DNA of 64,000 bases from Loxodes magnus (taxonomy: Eukaryota; Ciliophora; Karyorelictea; Loxodida; Loxodidae), in the NCBI GenBank assembly GCA_946699065.1, contig CAMPDV010000212.1, forward strand, positions 372,001 to 436,000, in the 5' to 3' direction. The notes below the pieces were generated by a model. It worked only from the letters and a program-made list of their open reading frames with translations. It did not search any database and was not told the DNA's origin. Positions 35,671 through 46,017 of the stretch are shown here, piece after piece. Each line of letters starts with the position of its first letter. Position 1 is the stretch's first letter. The position numbers and the translations under genes are program-made.

Positions 35671-37922
35671 ATGGATTAAAACAACTGTTTACGCTGTAAA
35701 AAACCTTTTGAATCAACATTTAGAACGGCTAAGATTTTAAATTGTGGATGCATAATATGTTCTGAATGTATTAGAACAGCGCTAGAATATGATGAATCAT
35801 TTGTTTGTAAAAGTCATAAAGAAGTCTTTAAAGGCTAATTAGAAGATTTAAAGGACTTTATTACTTCTGAAAGTTTCGAGAATCGATTAAAGGAATTCCA
35901 GTAACAAGCTTAATTATACGAGAAATTTAAAAAATTTAGTGAATTTTGCGAAATTCAATAAATGAGCTTCATCAGTTGCAAAAAGACTATATGGGAAGTT
36001 TAAAACTTCTTTTTTACTCTTATTTAGCAAGTTTGTCACCAAACAACTAATAAAATTTGTGAACAGTTATAAAATAATATAAGCTTTAGTACTGAAATAG
36101 TTTCGAGATTAAAAATTTAAATTGAAAGTTTGGAAAAAGTTTTTAATTTTAAAGGTGTATCTAGTTAGCAATATTCAGAAAGAGAAAATTTACTTATTTA
36201 AATTTAATAGTAGTTTAAGGAAATTGAATAAAAGATTATCAGTAATGATACACCATAACCTGAATAACTGGATACAAGATAAATTAGCGATTAGCTATTT
36301 TATAATTGCTTCAATGCGTTAAAATTTATTTAGTCTAGAACTAACGATAAAAGTATACAATAATAAAGCATAATAAGTTTAGTGAATGAGTGATTTTAAT
36401 TATAGGAACAATATAATTTTACGATGATTACGAGTGATAATGTCAGTAAATTTGTGTAAAAGTTCGAAAATGAAATTATATCTGAATTAAAAATAAGAGA
36501 AAATCCTTTGAATAGTTCAAATATATGTTAAAATCAAGATATTTTAAGTCAATTCAATCAGCATTAAAACTAGAACTTAATTTAAAAGTTGACTGAAGTA
36601 ATTGAATTATCAAAGACAACTAAAGAAGTGGAATAGGCATCATCAAATGCGATAACAATATTGAACCACATGAAATATTAATTTATTCAAAAAAATTATA
36701 AGGGAATAAAAATAAAAGGTGCAGATTTAAGTGAATCTTCATTTTAGTATTGCAATATGAAAAATGCAAATATGTAAGAGGTAAATTTAACAAATGCAAG
36801 ACTATCAAATTGTAATTTTGATTATGTCAACTTCACTGATGTAATTTTGGAATTTTCTGATATCTTTTATGGCCACATGGGTGCAATTCATAATATAGCA
36901 ATTTCAAATGATTAAAAATAAATTATTTCTGGAAGTGAGGATAATTCGATAAAGATATGAGATTTGAATAGTGGCTAGTTAAAAAGTACGTTGGAAGGAC
37001 ATACAGATTAGGTATTATCAGTAGCCATATCAAATGATCAAAAATGAATTGTTTCTGGAAGTTTTGACAAAACGCTCAAAATATGGGATTTAACATTAAA
37101 TAAGTTAAAAAGTACATTGGAAGGACATAAACATCATATATATTCTGTAGCAATATCAAATGACCAGAAATGAATTATTTCCGGAAGTAGAGATTATACA
37201 ATAAAGATATGAGACTTTATAAGTGGTTAGTTAAAAAACACTTTGTAGGGACATTCAAGTTCTTTTTGAGTTTTAAATCCTGGAGTAATATCTGTAACAA
37301 TTTCAAGTGATTCAAAATGAATCTTATCAGGATCTAGTGACAAAACGATAAAGATATGAGACCTTCAAAACGGTTAATGCAAAACAACTCTCCAAGGACA
37401 TTAAGGTTGGATCGGATCTCTAATTTTAACTTTCGATAATGAGTTCATAATATCAGGTAGTAATGATGAGACAATAAAGATATGGGATTTCTAAACAGAA
37501 AAATGTTTAAGAACCCTAACAGGACATACAAATATTGCACGAAGCTTAGTAATAACAAATGAAAATAAATTTATAATAAGTGGTAGTTGGGATAAGACTA
37601 TCAAGATATGAGATTTCTAAACAGGTGAAAATGTATTTACATTAAAAGGGCATTAAAATTATATTTAAACTTTATCAATTACAAGTGATAATAAATATTT
37701 AATTACAGGAGGCTATGACTAAGTAGTGAGAAAGTGGTATATATCAAGATTATTGGAAAATCTATAAAGTAAATAATTACAAAAAATTGTAAGTAATTGT
37801 TATATTACTAGGAGCTAAGTTAGAGTGAGCTGAAGGAAATATATGGATTGTAAGTAGAGAAATGTACTTTTGGAAACATAGTGGCGTGTGAGAATATCAA
37901 GAGATTTTTGGAGCAGATTTGA
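35671..37922 (+). CDS. RING / coiled-coil / pentapeptide / WD40 protein, 742 residues
   Basis: Probable E3 ubiquitin ligase or scaffold. ATG 35671 starts MDQNNCLRCKKPFES. The RING-like Cys pairs are CLRC, CGCIICSEC and a following CKSH. Residues about 60-340 are helical and Q-rich. Pentapeptide-type repeats occupy roughly 345-390: ADLSESSFQYCNMKNANMQE, then ANLTNARL-like units. Seven WD40 blades fill the remainder, e.g. IISGSEDNSIKIWDL, IVSGSFDKTLKIWDL, IISGSNDETIKIWDF. Many blade Trp codons are TGA (for example 36958), and most Gln are TAA/TAG. Exon 1 is 706 codons. After a 23-nt intron, exon 2 gives ELSQSELKEIYGLQ and ends at TGA 37920. The tail matches the WD40 gene at 27.3 kb. The frame is unbroken; this gene anchors the genetic-code assignment. 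Confidence 0.92.
37789..37811 (+). other. Tiny intron, 23 nt
   Basis: GTAAGTAATTG...TTACTAG lies between codons. Its length is not a multiple of three, and its removal restores the reading frame that aligns with the paralogue's tail. Confidence 0.85.
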
Positions 37923-37959
37923 GGAAAATTATAAAATTTAAAAATCTTAATTTATATTA

Positions 37960-38284
37960 AATTATAAAATAAAATAAAATTTTTTTATTTGTCGTAATTG
38001 TTTCTTTTAAGATTTTAATAATTAATTTTAAAAAAAATAAAAAAATAGAAATGGAAGACCAACAATAACATTTTACTAACAAAAAAAGAAAAGGTAGAAA
38101 ACTGAAAGGATATAACGAGCTACAATCTAGGACTAAAAGCAAAAACCCTTAAAACCTTCCTACAAGCACCCCTCATAATAGCATGAAACTCCATTTACTA
38201 CTGAAAAACCTTAAAAAAGGCAATAAACTTAGCTCCCTTCAATAAGTCAATTAATAATAATAATAAGATAAAAAAGTTTCAAAC
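37960..38284. other. A-rich spacer with a doubtful short ORF
   Basis: From ATG 38051 the plus strand reads MEDQQQHFTNKKRKGRKLKG and on into a polar, basic sequence that runs straight into LINE DNA. I could not decide whether it is coding. The stretch ends in AATAATAATAAGAT, the sequence type found beside both related LINE 3' ends. Confidence 0.3.
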
Positions 38285-39780
38285 TTTGAGTATTGAGACA
38301 TAATTGGACTACTTATAATTATATTCCATGCGAATTATGTTAAATATTAGAGTTTATATAAATTTATAATAAACCTCTAGTTAATCTTTCTGTTCCTATT
38401 CTTTTGTTTCTTCTATATTAGTTCTAAGTTGTGTTCTTGCCCTTTTCTCTCTCTTCATATTTTCAATTTTCTTTTTATTTATTAATCGCATAATCATTAA
38501 TTAAGTTTCTTTCTTTGTTTATATTTTTCTCACATCGATTTATCTTTTTGTTTAAACTATTAAATTTTTTTATTTCCATCCTTTTTAAGCAACTTTTATT
38601 AAAATTTTTAATTTAATTGTCAATCTTAGGGATTTTACTTTTTACAAAATTTGAATTAATATAGTTTAGTCGTACAGCATCCTTCCCTATAGTATTTGTC
38701 ATAAAATATTTATCGACTAGGTAATTCCTAAAAGGAATCATTATAGAAAATGCATTCAAATATATGATCAAATTTATTATGTGCTAAACCACATGCACAA
38801 GCAATTTCATTCTATATGTTAATGTGGCGTAAACTGAGTTCGTATAAAAAATTATAGGTGAATGTCCTCAGTTTGAAAATAAAAATTATATCTCATATTT
38901 GATGTCTGTTAAACTTGGTGTAAATTATTTCAGGAAATACACTTTGATTATTTTAAATAGATTATACGCACCTTTGAACTGTAGGCATCTGAGTATTCCT
39001 CTAAAAGCATTCTTATAAAAATATTTCTTTCGCTCTTAGAATAATATGCTAATCAAAATCTTTTAGATTTGTCATACCTTCAATATCAATTTTATATTTC
39101 TCAAGGTTTTTATTTACATATTTCATATAAGATAAATTGTATTATTTACATTTAGAGAAAAAGAATGCTATATCAAAGTTCAGATTTTCACTACAGATTT
39201 ATCCTAGTTTAAAATAAAAACACATGAATTTTATTATTGCTATGCGTATAAACGAAAGTCAATTAAGATCAATGAAGAAAGATTCATCGAAAGCTAATTA
39301 AGAAGATTTAAATGCTTTCCTTGAGATGAGTCTTTGTAATTTAGTTATTTAAGCTTTCATTCCTTTAAGTCCTGACATGAAACTTCAAGGAGTTATATCA
39401 CTTCCATATTCTATTTTAGTCAAAATAAAGATTCTGCAAAGTGTTTCAAAATTAAGTGGTGATACTACTCTTTACTTAGAAAAATTGGCTGATGCTTTCA
39501 AACTGTTACTCTGAAATCAGATACTTTGCCTGCTCAGTTTAGTTTATAATTTTATTTATTTCCTAATCTGTAACCAAGATATGTAATTTCATCCTTTTAA
39601 ACAATAGGAATTCCATTGATATTTAGATTTATTTAAATTCCTTTTTTCTTTCTTTTTTAAGAACTAAATTACTTCATATTTTTCCACATTTATATTTAGT
39701 TTTACTCTAGAAAAATTTTAGTGTAGTTGAGCTATTTTTATGCATTTTACTATATTGAAAGAGTAACGACCTTTTAGTAC
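38285..39780 (-). mobile_element. LINE fragment, 3' part of reverse transcriptase ORF
   Basis: Minus-strand translation gives KLNINVEKYEVIQFLKKK, then, after a shift, ININGIPIVQKDEITYLGYR (the EIKYLG motif downstream of the LINE palm). Then comes NFETLCRIFILTKIEYGSDI, the usual LVRPILEYGSEVW region, and ITKLQRLISRKAF. The ORF ends YNYKQSNYVSILKV at a TGA (about 38290). The fragment at 47.9 kb ends with the related YNYKQCNYVPILKV, showing that this C-terminus is coding in both. The 5' portion (endonuclease, most of the palm) is missing. The element is 5'-truncated and frameshifted. Confidence 0.8.
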
Positions 39781-39784
39781 CTAG

Positions 39785-40295
39785 GTCATATAATAGAAGA
39801 AAATATCAGTTTTGAAAAATAAATGGAGAATAGACTAAAGAATGTAAGCATGAATATTAGGAAAAATAGCAATGAATAAGGGATTATCATCATATAATGC
39901 AGGAATGATAAAAACCTTCGTAAGCTCAGTTTTCAGTTATGGGACAGAAGTGATCCCATATTGCGAATAATTTATAGGAAAATAAGTGATGGAGTAATTA
40001 AGAATAATATAGAGAAGATCTTTAGGAACAATCATAGATGCCCCTTTTTAAGTGCAAAATGAGATGTTAGAACACGAATTGCAGTTTATAAATTTAAACG
40101 TTGCCGACGACAAAAAACGTTAAAATTAAGATGCAAATTAATAGGAAACTAAGGAAAAGCAGTTGACAGATTAATTTTCGACCTAAGTAAAGAAGATAAT
40201 TTATATTTAAATTTAAATTTATCTAAAAGAGTCTTGAGACATCTTTTCATTGTTGGAATTACTTCCTTCAATTAAAGATGTTATAATGTTTTTTA
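39785..40295 (+). mobile_element. LINE fragment in the opposite orientation
   Basis: Plus-strand translation reads KNKWRIDQRM, GLSSYNAGMIKTFVSSVFSY and GTEVIPYCEQFIGKQVM. It continues QRRSLGTIIDAPFQVQNEML, matching the LINE thumb/C-terminal region (LVRPILEYGSEVW...QRRALRLILGAP). It abuts the minus-strand LINE fragment head to head at about 39780. Both fragments include the same protein region, so this is not a simple 5' inversion of one element. Confidence 0.75.
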
Positions 40296-40308
40296 AAAGT
40301 TTTTAAAT

Positions 40309-41211
40309 TCAAACACTTTTTACTTAATCTTCTTCTTCTTCAGCTATATCATCTTCGTCATCAGTTTATTCATTCTAATCTCCCACTTGCTCATCTTTTT
40401 CTTTTTGTTCTTCTTTTCCATCCTTATTTTCATCATTCTCTTCATCTTTATCTTGCTCTTTCGCTTTTTTACCCTTAATCTCAGAATTTTCTTATTATAA
40501 GTCTTTTTCTAATTCGAACAACTCTAATCTCATTTTAAGCAACATCCTATGGAAAATTTTAATTTGCAGATCTATATATTCTAATTTGCTTTTTGGAAAT
40601 TAATTGATATAATTTTGGTCATAGGTTATTAATTTTCTAATGTCGCATTTCCCAATTTTTGCTATTAACCATTCTCTCATATCTAAATAGCAATCACATT
40701 CCAGAATATGATCAAATTAATTAATTTCAACTAAAAAAGTTTTTGGACCGGAAACTCCTTTCCGATTGCAAGACCCGACGCTCTCTTTTTATGGAATAAC
40801 GGGGATATCCTGTTGTGCTCCAGGCACAGCTGCTAGGGAGCTCCATCGCTATGAGCAACCAGGCTTCAAGCCCCTACAAGAGCGGATAATCTCATAGACA
40901 GTGTTCCCTTCAGAAAATGACTCTGACCAGGGACTTTCTCAGCGACAGGAAAGGAACTTGTTCCTAGTCATAAAACCAGAAAGTTTTATCACGAAAGTCA
41001 TTCTCAGCTCCCACCATTTTTTCAATTATACAGGATTTTTTTAATGAACCTATTAGCAATTTTATTACACACATTTGATGCTTCTATTTCTCTAATGCTA
41101 ATCGAATGCACATTCTGCACAAACATGGAGTTTACATGCCAGAATAATCGGTATCTTATTCTAACCATCGAAATCTCCTTACCGAGATTGACATATAACA
41201 ATGTCAGACAT
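40309..41211 (-). CDS. RING-like protein with acidic C-terminal tail, 300 residues
   Basis: On the minus strand ATG 41211 starts MSDIVICQSRQGDFDGQNK, then LACKLHVCAECAF and IKCVQQNC: a RING-like set of cysteines with an incomplete first pair. A GC-rich segment (41035-40741) follows in frame, then VEINQFDHILECDCYLDM and a helical part. The C-terminus is strongly acidic (EEEEDQVKSV) and the frame closes at TGA. The total of 903 nt is exactly 301 codons, although the GC-rich block looks unlike the rest. The acidic tail suggests a nuclear or chaperone-like interaction, but this is only inference. If the block is an insertion, it is one that kept the frame. Confidence 0.65.
40741..41035 (-). other. 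GC-rich block inside the RING-like gene
   Basis: Composition changes abruptly on both sides. Read in the host frame (minus) it encodes SFSEGNTVYEIIRSC, RGLKPGCSQRWSSLAAVPG and SVGSCNRKGVSGPK without interruption. Within it CTTGAAGCCTGG and other short palindromes could fold. It is not recognisable as tRNA, 5S, SRP or rRNA sequence. It may be an exonised SINE-like insertion. Confidence 0.45.
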
Positions 41212-41369
41212 TGCAGTTAAGATTATTTATTTTTAGAATATTTTACCCTTAAAAAAAGCAAATTTAAATAAGGAGAAATTTAATTACCAGACTTAAGAAA
41301 AAACAATAATATTAATGATATTTAAAGCTTTTTTTAAAGAACTAAAGCTATTAATATCAATAAACTTAA

Positions 41370-41720
41370 TAATTTAGACTATATAGAACATATTAGTTTA
41401 ACTTAACTTCCTGATATTTTATATTCGTTATCACTTGTTATTTTAACTAATTAAACATAAGAGGTTAACTTTTTGAGATCTAAATTGGATTACCTTATCC
41501 ATTTCTAAATTTTTATTGTTATATCTTGACTTCCTTAAATTATGTAATGACTATCACTTCTAGTCATCACAATAAATCAAAGAAATATAGTATTCCAACT
41601 TATTAAGTTGATTATGAGATTAAATTTCTCAAATTTTATTGTTGCATTGTAGCTTCCTAATATTAAGTACTTGCTATCTCTTTTTATCCCACTGAGAAGA
41701 TAACTAAAATATGATTTATA
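41370..41720 (-). pseudogene. Degenerate WD40 blades
   Basis: Minus-strand reading gives SKYLILGSYNATIKFEKFN, then SHYIIQGSQDITIKIQKW, then ITSDNEYKISGSQV. Spacing and residues are those of WD40 blades of the local family, but the Trp positions have decayed. It lies immediately upstream of the RING-like gene on the same strand. The extent to the right (to about 42.1 kb) is uncertain; 41.72-42.15 kb shows no clear coding. Confidence 0.55.
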
Positions 41721-42194
41721 ATTATTTATATATAACCAAATCATAATTAACTCATTCTGTATTATTTAAATTACAATTCCTCATTTATATTCTACTGAAT
41801 TTTATTTAGTCATATTATATTACCCAAATCCCATTCATCAAGTACTGAATCAATCTAAACTGCCTCAGGTATTTGAATAATTGCTAGGTCTAAACACATG
41901 AACTAATAATCCATTAAATAGAGCATAGTTATACAGTATGTAACTATTTTTTATAATTTCTAAATGCTTAATTATTGCTTATTGTATAACTAAATATACT
42001 GCAAGCTAGTTTATATATTTATAGATATTCCTAATTTGAAAGTTTGATTAGCTACTATGTGTTCTTCATCATTCTAAAAATAATCAATTTTCAAAGAAAC
42101 CAATTTAACAGTTTTCTTATTATCAGATTTTTATGGATTAATTTTTCTCTAAATACCATTGAAGTATAATTACTATCTAATACATCTGTTTCAG

Positions 42195-42930
42195 TTAATG
42201 AAACTGAAGATTTCGAAATCACATATAACTCCTATTAAGAATAGAGACGACTTTATTCAATGCAAACTTAAGTATTTAGAATAGAGAGTTTTAGGCAGAT
42301 CCATTAGAATTAATCATTCTTTTGCAATTATAATTAGAACCAGGAAAAGGATGCCAAAGGGTCATTTATCAGGATGAATCTCCAACTTCTGAAGAAAAGC
42401 CTTAGAAATAGGCTAAAAATATAATGTGCTCGGTAGTCTTGAATCTCATCACACAATAATAAATAAGCTAGAAATAGCTGATTAAAGTAAGTCTGGACCT
42501 CCAGGAAGAGGGCAAATAGTTTAAGAAAGACAAAAACAAGTTAATTAAAAAACTTATACTTGTAGAGTAAATAAAATTCAGACTTGTAACCTGAGAAAGA
42601 AACTTAACGCCTTTTGAAATATTTCACAAGGCTAGTTCATTTAATCTCAAGATTAGCAATAGAAGCAGAAAGAAATGTTCAGCAAGTTAGAAAAATAGAA
42701 TAAAACCAGTACAAATTGCAGCGCTAAAAAAACTGAAAGAATAAATGAATGATCCAATTATCATCAAATATATTTGTATAAATTAGGAGGTAAATTAATA
42801 TATATAAAAAGAAATCAAACTATGCGAATATGAAAATTAGATACTAATAATGTAGATACTCATTACAATAAAGAATTTGCAATTAATGAATATAATCTAG
42901 AATATTCTTAAGTACTGTTAAAGTAAAAAA
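42195..42930 (+). CDS. Unrecognised polar/helical protein
   Basis: A plus-strand frame reads ADPLELIILLQLQLEPGKG, CQRVIYQDESPTSEEKP, then VSLDLQEEGKQFKKDKNKLI, FRLVTWERNLTPFEIFHKA and QIAALKKLKEQMNDPIIIKY. It has good D/E/G content and one Trp by TGA. No start or stop was fixed and no domain was recognised. DNA from 42.93 to 43.55 kb is A-rich spacer. Confidence 0.45.
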
Positions 42931-43559
42931 AAATTTCTCTTTTAATTAAAAAAGTTACTAAAGGAGTAAGTAAAGGAGGGCGTAATCTATTCATCGCTTC
43001 GTTTTAAGATAAATGGAGGATTAGTAAAATAAAATGTATTAAGGGTAAATAATAATCTATTGGACTAGTTTTTAATAATTTATATAAGCTAATCTAATAC
43101 TTTTATTATCTCAAACTTATTACTAAGATATATAAGATGCAAAGATTACTCTTTCTATTAATTCTGAAAATAGTAATAGAAGGTAGTAAAAATATATTTT
43201 CTTAAAAGCTTATAATTTTCTTAGTAGCAAACAGCTTATTTCAAGTAAGAGAGTATTAAAAGTGCTAACTAGATTATTTAAAATAAGTATAGAATAATAG
43301 AAAAAAGAAGTAACTGTAATAAGCATTAAGTAAAATCATAATCTATTATTAATTTTAAATAATAACTCCAAAAATAGCATCAATAGTAGATATAATAAAT
43401 ATTAGTTTGCTATAAAAAGGAGAAAGCGATATAATAAAATATATTAGTTATTAATTATAATTAATCTAATATCATTATAAATTAAAATAAAGCGAGATTA
43501 AATCTAAATTAATAACCCAAAAAGATAAAATTTGAATATTTTGATTCTAAATAAAAATA

Positions 43560-44302
43560 GATTAATTATATTATATGCAAATGTTTAACTTTAAAAACCT
43601 GAGTCAGGAGAAGTTGTTGTTTAAACGCATTATGCTACTATAAATCCATCTTTTTATTTTTTGAATGGTCATTATAGTACAGCTGATATTCAAAAAACTA
43701 AGCCTACACTAAAAAATTTTGAGAGATCAGGAGTTTATGCAAGTGAAGGGAAAAAAATGATACAAGTTTCTGATATTTAGCTTCGGAAGATAGTTATTAC
43801 GAATTATGATGAGAATTTGCAGTTATGAAAAAATTATATTGATGTTATTTAAGTTATGATTAAGCAACTTGCGGATTCTTAATCCATTTTACGTGTTCTA
43901 TATGCTAAGCATGGTTTTTAAAGATAAAGTTCAATCCTCTTTCCAAATTAAGCCGCTTCTTAATTTTATATACTGTTTATCAGACTTGCTAAGCAGTATA
44001 TTATAAGACTATAAACATTATTAGATTTTCTAAGATTAAGAAGTAGCTTTCTACCCAGGAAGAATTTAATATGTATTTACTTTAGAAATATTATAATAAA
44101 AGGTTTATGGATTCATAATTGGTTTGAATTAAGTAGGTTTCTTGATTTTATTGAAAATCTTCCTAAGTTAATTAAAATAACTTTATAGTGAGTTTAAGTT
44201 AAAAAAATTTTTGAAAAAGCAATCACTTCTATTGATTAATATTAGGCTGAAGTGAGACCAAGTAATTTACTTCTTAGTTTTAATCAAATAAAAGTCTAGT
44301 TA
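43560..44302 (+). CDS. Unrecognised protein, possibly with an intron
   Basis: The frame reads YANVQLQKPESGEVVVQTHY, ATINPSFYFLNGHYSTADIQ, LKNFERSGVYASEGKKM, then ILRVLYAKHGFQRQS. After frame changes near 43.95-44.15 kb it resumes as KKIFEKAITSIDQYQAEVRP and SNLLLSFNQIKVQL, with a TGA at about 44300. The first third is convincingly protein-like. Short introns may explain the changes. The function is unknown. 44.3-44.7 kb is AT-rich spacer. Confidence 0.45.
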
Positions 44303-44699
44303 TGACATTACTTATCGAATATAAATTAATAATTTAGCTTGCTTATATATTTACTTTTATAATTACACAATATATTTTCTCATCTTCATTTAAGAAAAAT
44401 ATACAATATGACTATACATTTATAAATAGTTAGTTGAAGCACTTTAATAGACAAAATAAAAATATTAAAACTTATTTGAAAAATAAAATAGAATATTACT
44501 ATTTAAAATCTGTAAACTAAATAGTGATATTGTAAACATTTCATTTCTAGTTAGTTTAAATATTTACTTTCTTCAATTTTATCTTATTTACTCAATTTCT
44601 GTAACCAATATAGTATTGAATAAGCATTAATTATAAGTAATTATTGATTTTAGTTAATTATTAAAAACAGTAGATTTTAAATCATTATTATTTATTATA

Positions 44700-45110
44700 A
44701 AATGGATGTTGGCCACGTCAGATAAATTAGTAGGTAATCTGGTGCAGTGTATACTGCATTGCGAGTAATCTCGTACTAGATGCCACCACGGGGAAGGATG
44801 GATAAGTTCCGTTGAGACATACCTAACTTACCCCAAGGGTTCTCTCTAGCAGTATGAAAGTTTGACTGACGGGTCTTAATGACCTAAATTATAATTCTTA
44901 TTTGGATCTTATTTAAGAAGACTGAATCATTTAACTCAAGATTTAAGAATAATTTTTAATAAGAAGATTCCCCATTTGGAGAAGCTAACATGACTCATTG
45001 AATTTCTGGAATTTTAACAAAAAGCATGAGAACATTTTTCTTATTATTAAATATTAATATTGAAAAAGCTGCGCGCCAATGAGGAACTACGCGCTCTATA
45101 ATCATTTTTA
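44700..45110 (+). mobile_element. SINE-like GC-rich element, CTACGCGCTCT tail family
   Basis: A GC-rich head (44.70-44.88 kb) contains GGGTTCTCTC, similar to the head at 25.69 kb. The tail CTGCGCGCCAATGAGGAACT with ACGCGCTCTATAAT can fold on its own GCGC arms and is shared with 33.66 kb. It is followed by T-rich DNA. An inverted relative lies 180 nt downstream. Confidence 0.5.
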
Positions 45111-45284
45111 TTTATTTATTATCTATGTATTATTTTGTTTATCATTTAAAAGGGTATAAAAATAAGGTTTTTTAATAAAAGTCTTTGATTTAAAACTACA
45201 AATAGCTATAATTAATAAATACATATAACATTTATTATAATAAGGCTATAAATTCTTCGTCATAAAACTTTTGATATTAAAAAA

Positions 45285-45570
45285 AATGTTATTATAGAGT
45301 GCGTAGCCCTACATTAGGGCGCATCTCTTTAAAAATGTTAATTATAAGTCTCATTGATCTTCAATATTCCCATAGAATTCTCTCTTCTATTTGTGGGCAA
45401 GGTTGTGGTTCAAAATCTCTAAAAAACAGGACGCCAACAGGTGATTACAGGTAGATTTCCAACCCATGATGAAGAGACTAATACGGTCCAACATTTAGAA
45501 AAGGTTGCTTCACAGTCAGTTCATCTCTGGGGAATTTTTCTCGCGACCTTAAAAGATAAGGACAGCCTAT
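45285..45570 (-). mobile_element. SINE-like GC-rich element, inverted
   Basis: The left edge ATTATAGAGTGCGTAGCCCT is the reverse complement of the CTACGCGCTCTATAAT tail, and GGGCGCAT completes the same hairpin. The GC-rich body extends to about 45.57 kb. The body is not obviously similar to the element at 44.7 kb, so the family shares mainly the tail. Confidence 0.5.
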
Positions 45571-46017
45571 TTAAATTAAATTTAAATATTATAATAATTT
45601 ATCTTTTTATTTAAACGTAAAAAAATATAAAATAATTAAAATTGTAAAAGCTTGTATACTGACTATTAGAACAAGTTTTATATCTGCCTAGATTTAAGGC
45701 AAAAATAGAATTTTTAGTTCATAGTATTAAAAAAGAGTGTTTATAAGTATATATTAATAAATAATTATTTAATTATTTGTTTGTATTGAAATAAGTTAGG
45801 AAAATTATTTAGATTAGTAATTTTTATTTAAACAATTATTAAAATAAGTTATAATAAAAAAATAAAAATGAGTCAACAGTTATTTATTTTAATAATATTT
45901 AAACGAAAGAATAAATCAATCAATCAATAAGAAAGCAATGATACATTAAATAAATTAAAAATAAATTAATAATTAAATTTTAAAATTTAAAATGAAAAAT
46001 TTTGAAAGCAAAAATTT

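Noticed and set aside
39700..40295. Twin-priming 5' inversion of one LINE
   Set aside because: The two opposed fragments encode the same protein region, which a simple inversion would not produce.
40741..41035. SRP RNA, 5S rRNA or tRNA-derived gene
   Set aside because: None of the conserved SRP, 5S or tRNA blocks could be matched; the block is also in frame with the surrounding gene.
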